Made by a program: the position numbers and the translations under genes
Notes under the pieces: generated by a model
Database searches by the model: none
Told to the model about the DNA's origin: nothing
The model's input: the letters and a program-made list of their open reading frames with translations, nothing else
Part shown: one piece after another, positions 31,346 through 43,707 of the stretch
Layout: each line of letters starts with the position of its first letter
Position numbering within the stretch: position 1 is the stretch's first letter
NCBI GenBank assembly: GCA_020881915.1
Contig: JAJFPB010000006.1
Coordinates: 1,426,001 to 1,490,000, forward strand
DNA length: 64,000 nucleotides
Direction: 5' to 3'
Source of the DNA: Paramyrothecium sp. XJ0827
Taxonomy: Eukaryota; Ascomycota; Sordariomycetes; Hypocreales; Stachybotryaceae

Positions 31346-33753
31346 TTACTCCAATCTAAGGCCGGAAGCCCTTGCGTATTCGCTAGCAGAATGCCCATGT
31401 GCTTTGGTAACGTATTCTTCAAACTCGTTCACGATGCCGATTGTCTGCTGAAGGTGTCCAAAGTCCAGGGCCTTGTTTCGAAACCGTGCCAGCTGTCTCG
31501 CCGCCGTGATGCAGTTGCGAATTTGCCGTCCGTTCAGCTTCTCACTAGCAAGCACGCCGACCTTGTCTCGAAGTTCTTCTACTCGCACCTCTTCGCCCTC
31601 TAACGTTCCAAGGTTGTTATCCGAAGCATGCTGTCGTTCCAGCATGTTGATGAAATTATGCCAGATCTGCAGGCGACCCTTCTGGTCAACAGGCGGGTAA
31701 TGAAGAGCCAGTTGCACACGAGATTTAAAAGCTTCGTCAAAATGACCAACTAAAATAGAAATTAGGAGACAATAGACTAGCCACATCATCATTGTCATAC
31801 CTCGGTTGGAAGTTAATATCAGAATACCCTCGTAATATTCAAGTACTCGAAGGAACACAGAAACCAGTGCATTCCTCTGAAGATCAGTTTTCTCGCGTTC
31901 CTCTAGAAACACGTCGCTTTCGTCCAGGAGAATGACTAAGAATAGCCATTAGGTCAGAATGCAATAAGTATAGGCCAGACTCTGTATATGGAAGTCTAAC
32001 TTACCTGCTTGCCATTTACTTCCAATATGTAACACGGAGCCTAAATACCGCTCCACCCTTTCAGGGTCAGTGCCAATGTCTCCACATGTAACCCTGTACA
32101 AAGGCCGTTCCACCAAGTCTGCGATGCTTTCCGCCGTCAGTGTCTTCCCGGTTCCAGGACCGCCATGTAGAAGGATGATTAGTCCCTTGCCTTTATTCTC
32201 TATCACATCAGTTGCAAGACTGGAAAGCATATGCATCCGAACCATTGCCTCTATAAGTTCCTTTTTCTGAGGAGCCAAGACAAGCTGCTCAAACGCCTTT
32301 TTGTTCCAAGGTACAGGCTGCAAGTACTTAACCAAAAGAGTCTTCCATTTCTTGTCGTGAAGTCCAAAGCCGATGATTTTTGGTGGCAGCAGAAGAAGAA
32401 ATGGCTCAGCTGGCACCTTGTCTCCTCCTATCTCGTCATCCGCTAGAGTCTCGCCATTCGAATTATGTTGCCGCTCATTCTCATCTTCATGAAATTCTCG
32501 ATACATCGTCATATCAATCATATAACGGCGGTTGGACTATATTGTGTCAGAAAAGACTTTATTCCAGCAATGATCCTGATCTGACTGACAGTCTGGATGT
32601 CGTAGGAAGTAACTGGCGCGCAGTAGCTGAGGAACTTTCTCTTCCGACAGCCCCAAAATGTCAGGCCCCGTTCCCGTAGCACATTCTCCATTTCTCCACT
32701 AGGTTCATACTGCAATGGAAAGACCAAAAGGTCTGTGACATGGATGGGCCCATCCTTGTTCGATGGCCATTCCACCAAAATGGTGCGACTTTCTTGCCTG
32801 AACGCTCCATCGAAAACCCAGGTGTAGGCAGCAATGGTGAATTGATCAGAAATGAGTGACGGCCCTTGCTTGGCAAAGTAGCAGATCGGTTCATCCTGCT
32901 CAAAACTAATCAGAACCTGACCGGAACGGAACAGCTTACTAAAATGCTGTCGAGTCACGATTCCACGCTGGAACATGTCCTCGGCCTGCTGATAATCCGA
33001 AGCGTGGTACTGCTCGAGATATTCAAGCACCAACCAAAAGGATTCCAGTTCCTCGCTCTGAAGCACAGTCTCTGCAAGCCGTCTCAAATGGACTCGTGCG
33101 TGCCAAAGCTGAAGGCATGGTAATCTCAAAGCCTCTCTCCAATTTGGTAGAACGTCTGGGGCTTTGTGCGAGAGGGTTTCCATTGCCAAGGATAGTGACT
33201 TGCTGGTGTTAAGCGCTCCATCCAAGGCCGAGGATGGTTCACCATCTTGTAGAAGATATCGAAGGTGTGGTGCAAGGTGATGAGGCAGCTTTGGGTAAAC
33301 TGCAGGGACATCTATCACTTTGAAGTGATTCGCGTGTTTGTTGTGATACAATTCGCAATCATGCCTTTCCATGACGACAAGATGACGACCTAATCGGTGT
33401 TCCACCAGAAAATCCTCAATATCCAGGATCTCTTTCTGCCCTCGGAGTAAAGCGGCTCCGCTGTCTCCAGCATAGAGTTGAGGACAGTCTAGGTAGTATT
33501 GACTAGTGCCATGCAGACTATGGCCATCCTCTGTTTGACTACACTCTACGCAGTGTATGGATTGGAATTTTGAGTGAGCTTCATCTGAGATTGATGGTTC
33601 CCACATTCGAAGTTTTTTCGTCCTGTCATCTTCTGAGTTCTGTGTATTGTTTGTGCTCAGTGAAAGCGAGCGAGCACGTTTGGTGCGGATTTGAGGATCA
33701 TCGGCATCATTGAAACCGCCAGCGGCAGCCGAAGGAGATTCGGGGTTTTTCAT
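31346..33753 (-). CDS. AAA-family ATPase with DUF7025-like N-terminus
   Basis: Four exons, 32590-33753, 32005-32536, 31801-31935 and 31346-31749, joined in phase by introns of 53, 69 and 51 bases, give 744 aa. The first 520 or so residues form a fungal regulatory region that resembles DUF7025, ending in NRRYMIDMTMYREF. The AAA module follows: Walker A HGGPGTGKT, Walker B VILLDESDVF, sensor-1 LTSNR, the arginine-bearing DEAFKSRVQLALHYPP and a helical lid with LNGRQIRNCITAARQLA. Intact motifs suggest a working ATPase that remodels protein complexes. It resembles the many fungal Bcs1/ATAD-type paralogues of unknown client. No signal peptide. It is likely cytosolic or nuclear, given a basic N-terminal patch (RTKRARS). 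Confidence 0.85.
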
Positions 33754-34903
33754 TTGTGGAAGTCTGTGAGGTTATGGCGGTCCCAAGAACAGTACTTGCT
33801 CCACACTGCTATACGCTTTGGCATGCCGCTATTGGTGCTTCTGCCGCTTATTTCACTCGTGACAGATCGGGCAATGTTTGTCGATGTAGAGTTTCGCGCA
33901 CATGAGCCAACCTGAGGATTGATTATTGTCGTGACGCGACCCTGTTGCTGACCAGAACTGCAGGCGGGGATGGGAGGACGGACAAGGGGAGCCTGGGAGC
34001 GGGGACTTGTGCGGCTTCAGCCGCAAAAAAGTATCCAGCCCCCACTCACTCATGCATAAGGCATAAGCAACCTACGGTGAAGACCTTAAGAATTCATTGA
34101 TTTACCGAGCGAGTACTTCAGTAATCTGTGCCTTGTTTGGAGTCCCAGGGTGGCTCTAGCTGGAGAAACGAAGAAAACTGGCCCGCTACTGACACAAGGG
34201 CAATCGCCTTTCTACGCGAATAACACACTCTCCACTTCTCAGTATCATTACAAACTTCATTAGAGGAATCTGAGGTACTAATTTAGTAAACCCTTTCGTA
34301 TTGAGGGCAAGGATACCCTTGGGGAGTTAGAAAGCCCCAGCCAGAACCAATGCGCCGTGAATGGACATCTGAGAGAGGAACAAGATGATTGAAAAATGCT
34401 TCACATGTTTATTTGAGAAAAACATAGTCTTCTCAAGTTTACAAAGATATCAAGGCCATTATTTATAAGCGAAAGATGGAATCACCGTGTTTCGTTATCG
34501 AGGCGAGCCAAAGATAGCAAGGCTGCGACCCTATCCCCACGCCATGCACAAATTCTCCAATGAGCAAGTACCACGAGACTCAACTTCTTGGCGCCCAGGT
34601 GAGACTTTTCGCAAGGGTCACTGGATTTGGTGCACTGCGCAGCAACAAACACCGTGGGGTTACCAGGACGCGCCGTGGAGCGGAGAAGGCAGTCACATTG
34701 CGGCCTGTGCTGTGGCGCCGAGCCTGGCCTGTGATACGTTCTCTAAGCCCATGAACCATGCAGAATGTACATTTCGTGCGGGGCGAGGAGTTTTGGTGGG
34801 CGTTCGATACGCGGGCAACTATTCTGTATAAAGATCGAGATGGTCTGCGCCCAAAATTTGATTCACCAAACATTCTGAAGTATCCATCGAGAGGCCTTTC
34901 AAC
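33754..34903. other. Intergenic stretch with methyltransferase promoter
   Basis: About 1.15 kb between divergently oriented genes. A TATAAA at 34827-34832 lies 77 bases upstream of the methyltransferase ATG and is its likely core promoter. No gene is supported in the remainder. Confidence 0.5.
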
Positions 34904-35662
34904 ATGGCCAATGTAACACAAATCAAGGCAGACTACGCTAGAATTGCGTCGGCTTACGAAGCTGACCTTCCAGACTCACCTCTTGGGCTGCTCGAATCAC
35001 AGCTGCTGGAGCTGGCTATTGGCGATGCAACAGATCTTCTGGTTCTAGATGTTGGTGGCGGCACCGGTATACACGCCCGTCAAGCCATAGACGCGGGCGC
35101 CAGAAGGGTTGATTTAGTCGATATCTCAGCTGACATGATTACGATTGCTGGGAACACGGAAAGGGCCTTGGGGCGGGAAGGCAAATTACGCACCTTTGAA
35201 GCGGACGCCTCGGAGTCTTTGGATCATCTTCCGCTTGAGAAATATGACATGGTCATGGCCAATTGGGTTTTCGACCACGCGGACACAATTGAGACGTTGG
35301 AAGGCATGTGGCGGAATGTTGCATCAACCCTGAAGCCGGGTGGAAAATTCATTGGGATACGAATTTGCGACGCGTACAGTCCAGCCCTCCGCAACGAGAA
35401 GTATGGCGTCGCTATCAAAGACGTTATACCGATTCCAGGTGGCGTAAGGTACACCGTTGTTGATCCTTCTTTCGACGTTGAGGCTACGACCCTGGACGTC
35501 AGTGCCTCCTCATCCGAGATGTTTGAAAAGTTTGGCTTGACCAATGTGGAGGTCATTCCATACGAAAAAACAGAGACGGTAACCAAGGATCCAGAGTTGT
35601 GGGAGGAGTTCTTGCAACGACCCTATTGTGTCGTTGTCCAGGCAATCAAGGCTCCAGAATAG
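34904..35662 (+). CDS. Class I SAM-dependent methyltransferase
   Basis: A 252-aa single-exon cytosolic enzyme. Motif I is LDVGGGTG (residues 49-56), followed by the acidic ribose-binding position in DLVDISADM, FEADASES (motif II/III region) and the post-motif LKPGGKFIGIR. It transfers a methyl group from S-adenosylmethionine. The compact size and lack of a nucleic-acid domain point to a small-molecule acceptor, as in fungal methyltransferases of secondary metabolism. No backbone synthase lies nearby, so no pathway can be named. The family is certain and the substrate unknown. Confidence 0.85.
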   Translation: MANVTQIKADYARIASAYEADLPDSPLGLLESQLLELAIGDATDLLVLDVGGGTGIHARQAIDAGARRVDLVDISADMITIAGNTERALGREGKLRTFEADASESLDHLPLEKYDMVMANWVFDHADTIETLEGMWRNVASTLKPGGKFIGIRICDAYSPALRNEKYGVAIKDVIPIPGGVRYTVVDPSFDVEATTLDVSASSSEMFEKFGLTNVEVIPYEKTETVTKDPELWEEFLQRPYCVVVQAIKAPE

Positions 35663-36369
35663 TTTGATAAGGCTCGGAGAAAGACTCAAACTGGAGTTAT
35701 ATGGAGAGATGAAGCACTTTGATACAAGTGAACAATAAGTTCACTGACTGCTTACATATTTCATTGTCAACGAATCTTATGACGTACTCCAACCCTTGCC
35801 TTGACCAAACATGAATCCTCCTTCATATTTCCCCCCCATCAGCCGGCACAAGGCGTCGATGATGCCCCTCCGAATGCTGACCATTGAACATCTCCAACCA
35901 AGCCTTCTAGAAGTGAGGATTGTTAAGATATGTGCTTGGTTTCTTAAATTGTGATGTTGCCACTTACTCAACTCCTGTTTGCCACCAGTCTTTTCATGCC
36001 AGCTGAGACCAAGACAGACAACGCTCAAACCAGTTGCCAAAAATCCGCCATTTTATTTTCCGGTAGCTAATTAATTTATTCATTGAGATATTTTAACATT
36101 CATTTCATACATCTTGATGTCCTCAAAGTCAGTCAGGAGCAAAGACTTGTACAGCTGTGGCTACTGCTACATGCTATAGACCCGTGATCAGAACATTGAA
36201 CCGTGCAGCAGGCACTCAAAGCAACTTGATTAAATGTGTACGGTCATGCGGCCATATTGATAGTAATGGATTACTACGACACCATAATAATTTGTTCATA
36301 CATGGAGCTTTACACAATTATTCAAGTAGCCTATCATTGAACCAAGCGTTCATTATCATGCCTGTATGA
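35663..36369. other. AT-rich gap between convergent genes
   Basis: Sequence between the methyltransferase and the lectin-like gene, with AT-rich runs near 36050-36120. No coding sequence is supported. Confidence 0.5.
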
Positions 36370-38014
36370 CTAAGGCATTGACACCGGCCCCATCTCTACC
36401 CAATCCCTCCCTTGTAGTTGTGTCTCGATAAGAAAACCGCCTCTCTGGAAATAGCATCTTGATAGATGTCTCGAAGTTGGGTACCAATCGTTCCACGCCT
36501 CGCTCAACTCCTCAAATTGTCGACTGATACAGCTGATGTTAGTGCCCTCATCGACCGCTTCGAAAGCCTTGGGCGAGGACTGCTCCCATTCACCGTCGGA
36601 GGATCGTCGAAGCTCTTGGATGTTGTTGTCTTCGTCCACATAGAGAATGTACATCGTCTTATCACTGTCTTGCGCTTTAAATGCTGCGAATGTGGTACCC
36701 AGAGGCAGCTCCAAGTCGGGCATTTCTGTGATCTGGTAAGCACAAGGTGAAGCATGAATATGTCGAGACAGTTAGAGTTTCACGTACTCAACCACGGTTT
36801 GCTGTAACCACCTGCGTATGACGGGTTCTCCTCGCTCAGATCCCAAGTCTCCCCATATTCATTAGCACTTATCGTCTTGTTTTCTCTTTGAAAGAGAACT
36901 AGCATCCTCAGATCCTGTTGACCCTGATTTTCAGTCATATCGAGGAAAAGGATCCCTAGTTTCGTCCCTGGGTATGCTTTGAAAGGGAACGTATAGTCAT
37001 TAGTAGTCTTAGACTCCTCCGAAAATCGAAGTATCTTGAGTTCGCCCAGCAGGGTTTGAAAGACCATCCACGGCCCATAGGTGGCCATGTTACTGTTGGA
37101 CATAGCTGCAGAGCCTTGAACGCCCTGGCTGCTAAATACGAAGCCTTCTTCACCATCGGTCATTTGCTTGCTATAAATTGCAGAGTCTTCTCCGAGGTAG
37201 TAAAGCAGATATCCCGCCTAGACATTCGTGAGTTACATGGAAGACAATGGAGGGAGGGCAAATGGAAATCCACCCAGCCGCAAAGCTGCGTGGTTCTTAG
37301 CTCTAGTCTTACCTCTATCCTCGAGGCAAGGTCGTCATCTGAGACAGGCGATAAAGCCAATCCAGCATTGTTTGCTGGTGTAGTTCCACCACGGAGCGGC
37401 TGCGGTGGGCCCCACGAAGCATCTACACCTCCAATGCCACCTTGAGTAGAGAAACGCAAGCCGCCCTTCGGCTCCTGATAGGCAACGATTATTCTGTAGT
37501 TATCGTCTTGTTGAACACCGGCTACGGCCAGCGGCGATCGCGGGGCTATCGATGTCGGCGTGGGAAGTGTTGTCGATGTTGAGGCCGAAGTTGAGGATGC
37601 CGCTACTGAAGATGAGGTGGTAGATTCAGGGCCCTCCTCGTTCGATGCCGCGTCGTCTTGAGCATTTCCACTCCCTGTCGATCTATTGGATCTCAACCCA
37701 AGAAATACACCTATGGCGATGATAATGGCAGTGATGATGATTGCTCCCAGTATCCATCTCTTCCGAATTCTTGGACCTCTCTCTCCTCCTTTTCCATCGA
37801 CGGGGATCTTGCCCGATGACGAGTCCTTTCTCGGCTGAATGACTTCTATTCCTTGGGACTGTGAGCGCCAATCAACTTCGAGGTCTGCTTGCTGGGGAAC
37901 GTAGATTTTCTGGTGGTCGTAGGAGGCCGCCACTTCCAGCCCCGCCGGCTCCACCGCTGGGCGACGATTGTAAAATGTCGGGTCGGTAGACTCCATAGGT
38001 TGGACTTCAGCCAA
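36370..38014 (-). CDS. Membrane-anchored lectin-like beta-propeller protein
   Basis: Three exons, 37313-38014, 36788-37217 and 36370-36725, with in-phase introns of 95 and 62 bases, give 495 aa. It is a type II membrane protein: a polar N-terminal tail (about 1-85), one helix (WILGAIIITAIIIAIGVFLG, about 87-106), a Ser/Thr stalk and then a domain of repeated beta blades. Examples are YRIIVAYQEPKGGLRFST, GYLLYYLGEDSAIYSKQ and MYILYVDEDNNIQELRR followed by SSDGEW. These resemble the fucose-specific-lectin propeller, in which each blade pairs an aromatic with a polar sugar-binding loop. A surface glycan-binding role is inferred. The sugar specificity cannot be read. Confidence 0.72.
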
Positions 38015-39031
38015 ATTGGAGAGTCATGACAGTAGGCGCCGAGGCGAAGAAGGAAAGGTCGGAAATGAGTTGGGGAACGAGACTTTGATCCAATTTGAAA
38101 AGGGGGGGCAGGGATGCCATTCCTCCAACTTCAAGTGCAGCCTCAGACAGGCTTGAAACCTAGAATGCAACATCCGTGCCCAATCGATTTGGCCGGGGGT
38201 CGTAGCGATGCTGTGCTGTCTGTCGCAAATCTTAAAAGAGCTTAAAATAGACAGGGATAGTTATGTCAGGCATCAGATCCTGGGTCAATCGTGGGCAAAG
38301 CGTGCCAAAGTTTTACTTTCACGCCTTGATACCAGGCAGCAACATTCAAGAAATGAGTGTAAAACACTGATAAAGGCAAGTTTCTTGGTTAACTTCACTC
38401 ATTGATGGTTCTACAACAATGATCTTCTACGCGGATACACTCAAATGTCAAATTTCCTGCCATACCATGCAAGCACAAATACCTTGCAAATCATATCTCC
38501 AAAGCAACTTGTACCTCAGTAAGAGCGAACGAAGCCTCATGTGTCGATTCACAAATGACCCTCATAATATTAGTCCCGCAGGCAGCAGTGTATTGGAGGC
38601 CAATTGAATTTTAAATCCCGGAGCAGCAGGCCAAATGAGACGTGCCCTGAACTCTGCTCGGTTGCCCATTCGTACGCTTTCCGACCAGGCGAATCGGCCC
38701 GGGGTATACCAATACGGCGAGCCCTCAGCTCCAAAAAAGTAGAAGTGATCAGGCCCTGTCAGCTTTGTGTTTCTATACTCGCTGTTTTCGAAGGTTTGGT
38801 GGAGACAATTCTCTTAGTTCCGCTGACTACGCGGGAGATACAATTTTGCACGACGCAAGGGCAAAGGACCAGCCGCACCAATACTTTTCATTATTTAAGT
38901 TGTGTTTCCCTATAATTCTGCGAGGATGTAGATAATCAGTTCCATTTAGACATTAATTCAAGCACCACAGGAACCACCATCTAAAATTTCTCAGACAACT
39001 CGCTCGATCTGAAGCATTATCTCTTTCTAAG
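38015..39031. other. Intergenic stretch of about 1 kb
   Basis: Lies between the divergent starts of the lectin-like gene and the FAD oxidoreductase. No supported gene; it includes both promoters. Confidence 0.45.
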
Positions 39032-40444
39032 ATGTTAACCGCAAAGCCTTCTCTCTCTGCTCAAGCAATCTTCCAGATTCCTAGGCATGGAGATACTCCT
39101 GCCTCGTTTCTGGATCGCTGGTCCAACACCCACGTCTCGTTGCCGGCAGCCGTGGCTGTCCCATATGATGAAGCCGACCTGGCAACACTCATTACTTTTG
39201 CTGAAGAGCATAAACTCAAAATTGTCGTTGCTGGAGGCAAGCATTTCAGCGCTGTGCCCATCACTTCTGAAACCCTCTACATCGATCTTAAAAACTTTGT
39301 TTCAGTCAAGCTGAATGAGGACGCCTTGACTGCATCCGTTGGAGGTGCCGCCACTACTGGGTCCGTGATTGACGCGATTACCTCGGCTGGGTATTACACT
39401 GCCACCCCAAACACCGACTCAGTTGGCTTTGTTGGGGCCTTCTTGGGCGGAGGCAGCAGCGGTCTCAACAGCATCACTGGCTTCATGATCGATCACGTTG
39501 TAGGCATTCGCATCGTCACAGCGACCGGGAAAGCGATGGAGTTAGGGCCACACAGTGAGGGAGAAGAGGCAGCCTTGTGGCACGCGCTGCGTGGAGCTGG
39601 GCACGGACTCGGCGTTGTGACAGAGGTTACGGTTAAGATGTATGCCCTGTCTGGTCTCAATATGGACGACAACAAGTTCTGGTCTAGGACGTTGGTGTTC
39701 CCTTCATCAGCAAGCAGCGTTGCTGCACACACGTTCGAGAAATTGCAAGCAACTAAGGGCCCAATTAGTTTAAATCTCATTATCGCGCGGAGCCCACCGG
39801 GCTCGCCAATGCCGGATGTCCCCATTGTCGTGCTCACTGCATCGTACTTTGGTCCTTCGGTCAAGGCCGAGGCTACATTCGCCGCTTTATTTGATTCCGA
39901 AGTTGCAAGCGCCGCTGTGGTAGCAAACACTTCTCTCATTCCCATGAATGACATAAACAGCAGCACCAAACCTATCGAATTGCGTGGTGGCTTCAAACGG
40001 TCAGAAGGAACGCTGTTACAAGCCACAGTTACCGCTTCGACAATCGAACGAACTTTTTCACGATACCTCCAGCTGGGAGTCGATGCTCCAGACACGATGC
40101 GTACAGGCGTGGTTTTCTTCGCCTTTGACTCGACCATGCTTCAGGCGGGGGGTGGTTCCGAAGAAGCGAAACGTGATTTCTTCAACGATCGGGACACGCG
40201 ATGCATTGTATATCATGACGTGTGGTTCAACGAGACAGCCACTACGGCAGTCGTCGACTCCTATATCCCAGAGTCGATCGCAATTGTTCGGTCGAGTGAG
40301 CTAACTCCTTTGAGGAGATTTGCAAACTTTCTGCAATATCCTGCGGATTTGAATGAGACATACTCAGAGGCTAAGATTGCGGAGAAGTCGAGAGTGAAGC
40401 GGCTATGGGACCCCAAGAACTTATTATGGACACCTGGCATGTAG
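39032..40444 (+). CDS. FAD-linked oxidoreductase, PCMH/BBE type
   Basis: A 470-aa single-exon flavoenzyme. The N-terminal FAD-binding PCMH domain (about 35-215) has VVAGGKHFS, whose His fits the covalent 8-alpha-histidyl FAD site, and TDSVGFVGAFLGGGSSGL, where bicovalent relatives would have Cys. GAGHGLGVVTEVTVK closes the domain. The C-terminal berberine-bridge segment ends in a conserved Asn-Leu (DPKNLLWTPGM). Such enzymes oxidise alcohols, sugars or alkaloid-like molecules with oxygen. There is no signal peptide, so it is probably intracellular, which suggests a metabolic rather than wall-degrading job. No partner genes adjoin it. Confidence 0.85.
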   Translation: MLTAKPSLSAQAIFQIPRHGDTPASFLDRWSNTHVSLPAAVAVPYDEADLATLITFAEEHKLKIVVAGGKHFSAVPITSETLYIDLKNFVSVKLNEDALTASVGGAATTGSVIDAITSAGYYTATPNTDSVGFVGAFLGGGSSGLNSITGFMIDHVVGIRIVTATGKAMELGPHSEGEEAALWHALRGAGHGLGVVTEVTVKMYALSGLNMDDNKFWSRTLVFPSSASSVAAHTFEKLQATKGPISLNLIIARSPPGSPMPDVPIVVLTASYFGPSVKAEATFAALFDSEVASAAVVANTSLIPMNDINSSTKPIELRGGFKRSEGTLLQATVTASTIERTFSRYLQLGVDAPDTMRTGVVFFAFDSTMLQAGGGSEEAKRDFFNDRDTRCIVYHDVWFNETATTAVVDSYIPESIAIVRSSELTPLRRFANFLQYPADLNETYSEAKIAEKSRVKRLWDPKNLLWTPGM

Positions 40445-40928
40445 AGTCTACAACAGTATCATGCAACAGTTTGGCACTCGGCTTTGAGTGGAAGAGGCGT
40501 CGAGTGGTTGTCATCTTTTCACTGGCCCAGACACATCAAGGGTGCGGTGTCGTGGATTTAAAGGACCGTGTCTAATTGAAGGGGAGATAAACTTTTTCTG
40601 AAGCTTCATATCCTACGGTGGTGATTTCATTAGGCTGGTGCACATTTTATTGGTACGTGTTGAGGCAAACCCACTCCAATGGATCCATGACTAGTGTGCG
40701 TCTTCGCTGTTACATCGTGCTGTGTGGTAGTCTGCGGTCTCGGAACTTCAACAGGTGCGAACAACGTGAGCAAGCGTAACGATTGAACTGATGTCTTCTA
40801 GCTAGACCAGTACCACATCAAGGGACCACATGACCGAGCGCGGATGAGTTGATCTTCCACGATACCATTAGGCAGTCAACATCTAGAACTCTCTCGCTAT
40901 AGTTCGGGTTCAGTGTAAAATGACTGAA
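40445..40928. other. Gap between convergent 3' ends
   Basis: Sequence between the FAD oxidoreductase and the small secreted protein. No coding sequence is supported. Confidence 0.5.
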
Positions 40929-41383
40929 CTAGTTGGCAAAGAGACCGCCTCCGACTCCGTGATTGAAGCAGCTGAAGATTGGTGTAAAAGTATCCAAAGT
41001 AGTAACAGGTGATCCTCCCACACTGATGCAGTTTGCGTGGGTGTAAAGTTGTACTACAAGAACGATTTGTCAGTGAGATCTCCCTGGTCCCACTTGGGCG
41101 TGTATGACATACGAGGTCGGGGATTTTCATCAATTGTCCTAACCCTCCAACTTTGATAAGTTCGCGATGGCCCGTTGGTAGCTACGATGCACTGGCTGTT
41201 ATTGGTGGTATCGAAGAAAACATCAGCATCAACCAAGTTGCCTGAGCAGTCTCTCCCGGTGTAGTATTGGATGTGGTAAAATCCACGAATGATTACTTGG
41301 CGTTCTTCGAGAGCCGCATTGGGGATTGCGGATGAGCCAATGACCGCCAGGGCTAAAACCAAATGACTGGTAGTGAACTGCAT
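40929..41383 (-). CDS. Small secreted Cys-containing protein
   Basis: Two exons, 41113-41383 and 40929-41053, joined by a 59-base intron (donor GTATGT, branch CTCACTGAC, acceptor TTGTAG), give 131 aa. The ATG at 41383 starts a signal peptide (MQFTTSHLVLALAVIGSSA). An upstream in-frame ATG would add 54 residues before it. The mature protein shows YTGRDCSGN, SQCIVATNG and, after the splice, LQLYTHANCISVGG and CFNHGVGGGLFAN. This pattern of an aromatic followed by a Cys near Gly/Asn is seen in small secreted fungal proteins with a beta-rich fold. It could be an effector or a wall protein; no function is known. Confidence 0.65.
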
Positions 41384-43707
41384 GCTGTGGGTAAAATAGC
41401 GTGGAAAGGTAATACTCGGTCTGTTTCTTGCCTTGAATAAAAAGACTTGAGGAGGTGGAATTGGCTCCTTTATATATTTGGCTCCCTTGAGTCGACTCTG
41501 TAACCTCGGCACTGCAGAGCCGGTGACTTGTCCATCCATGGACAAACCTCAGCATAACGCCTCAGTGTCAAGCATGTAATAGGACTAGTGGAGCGTACGG
41601 TCCTAAGCGACGTCTCCTGGCGTCTTTCCTTGCTCCATGGAACGACAAATGAAGGTGTGGAGTAGTTTGGCGCTGGCTGAGCATCCCAGCAAGTGGGCAT
41701 GCAAGCCTCAAGACCATGAAGCGCGCATCAAGTAAGCTGACCGACTGGAGAACTCCGGATCGAAGGCATACCCCTCTCCAAAACAGTGGAGAGGGATCTA
41801 CCTTAATTGAGTAGTTTGGAGCACAATGATAACTTGTCTGGGTAGTCAATGCTAGGAAGGAGACGACCGGGCTCGGTAATATCAAATCCAACGTTCGGAT
41901 GTTAACGATCATCAATCACCTTTTGCGATTTCGAAATAGGCATGGTATATGTAATCCCTCACCTTAATCTCTATGGTCCATCCCTTGTCTTGAGCTAGCA
42001 TTTGAGTTGCACTGCAAATGGCATTCCCTTAGGCTCTGAAGCCCTGCCTGCAAGAGACAAGGATTGTGTGCCAAGTAGTTCGCTCGGCAAAATGCGTCCG
42101 ACCATCCGCATCCGTATGATTGGGCCGGCCAACTGCACCGCTGAGATGCAGACTTCGCTGGCATGAACCTTCCCCAGGACGAATACGACAACTCCTTTTG
42201 TGCTGCTGTTGCCAATCAGCTTCTGTGTTGTGGCACATGAAAGGAAGAAGTACTTCTTGCAGAAGTTTTTAGATTATGTGCAATTTCAGAAGCCTACTAT
42301 TCAGTGTCAACAAGTTGGGAATAGTATCGGTTCCTGTAAAGACCAACCTGTGATTCATACCATTGATTCAACCCATACTCAGCCTGAAGCAGAGTTTGAA
42401 TTGCCCATTAGGTTCCTGCCGGTAGCAATCGTTGCAGCCTTTCCCCTCATTTTTGTTACAGGAAATCCCAAGCCCATATTAGTAGATCTAGGAGCTGCAA
42501 AGGGTTTCTAAGGGAACGGACCCCCACTGCAAGGAGCATTAGTGTAGATGTGTCGGATGTAACATGCTTCATTAGTACAGTCTTTCATCAAAGGTAATAC
42601 TAGAGTCTAGATGTGGAGTAAATGACCGACGGATGCACGGCTTCAACAACCGTATGAAATGGCAGGGTCAAGGGTGCATATGTGCGCCTTTATGCCATTG
42701 TTTAACTAGGGTTGAGGCTGCGCTGTCACCGACAATCCTTCCTATAAGCAAATGACAGCAATCAATGCTGTCAATATAGGGGTAGCAGAACGAAGTTAGT
42801 AAGATGTGGGGGAGTTTGGCACTTTTGAAGGTTCAGAAGACAACTAGCCCATGCCAATGTGCGCCGAGATTGGGAAGCTATTACCCTTACCAAATCAACA
42901 CCGCGCCTTAATTCATGATCAACAGAGAGATTTATGCCCAAAGCGGACGCCTGAAATGTTTCGGCCATCTTGGCAGCAATGTGTTGAGATTGTTGACGCA
43001 AACATTGCATTGTTGATCGTGCCATCGTCTCTTCTTGATACTACATCTTCCAGTGTTCGTTCGCGTAGGAAGTGTAGGAGAGCATCGTCTGCCTTTTTAT
43101 CATCTTCTGATCCGTTCTTCACTAATGAATGCGCACTGATAACAAGCTCTACAATTATAAAGGGAACAGCAACGAAACTGACCATGGTGCCATCCTCACA
43201 CCGCCCCCGACACCTGGATTCTGCAAGCTCTTGCAGGAGGCGGGGCAATATTGCCATGGTCTTGTCATGAAAGCACGAGTTAAGCGTCACATCGCCTGGC
43301 CAGAGAAGTGACTAATCAAACATTGTGGTTTGCTCAAACCAAGGCTGAAAACATTGAACAAACTAGAAATCACTACTGAGCGTCTGTTACAATTTCTCTC
43401 GAAGATACGACCAACAAGAACACCGGCCTCATCGGCGTTTTTCTTGACCCAGCAAAATTAAAGCCTCAAAATCGTTCCACTGGCTGCGGTTCCTGGCCAA
43501 GGATGGCGAATCGCCATCTTGGAAAGATGATGCACTAATGGAGCTTGTTTGGAGAAGCATCGCCAGCCAGTTGAAAAATTCATTAACTCCTTCAGTCGCA
43601 ACTCCTTTCAGCAAAGTCGTCCATCTGCCTAGAAGCAAGATAAAGTTACCGAATCATTAAGTCATTCCCGTCGTCAGTTGGACTCGAACGAAGCAAGATG
43701 ACCTCCG
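41384..43707. other. Gene-poor stretch of about 2.3 kb
   Basis: Short frames on both strands without recognisable domains, apart from the weak MYND-like fragment listed separately. Frames such as minus 42919-43290 and minus 43429-43638 have no support. Confidence 0.4.
42188..42238 (-). pseudogene. Possible MYND zinc-finger relic
   Basis: The short frame reads CHNTEADWQQQHKRSC, close to the tail of a MYND finger (C-x3-C-x-ADW-x-HKR-x-C) but with Thr at a Cys position. The preceding codons in another frame read CKKYFFLSC, as if a frameshift separates two halves of one finger. No other part of a MYND protein is visible. It may be a chance match. Confidence 0.25.

Noticed and set aside
42200..43290. 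Several overlapping frames of 80-140 codons on both strands
   Set aside because: No family features on either strand; only a 16-residue MYND-like fragment stands out, and that is too short to define a gene.
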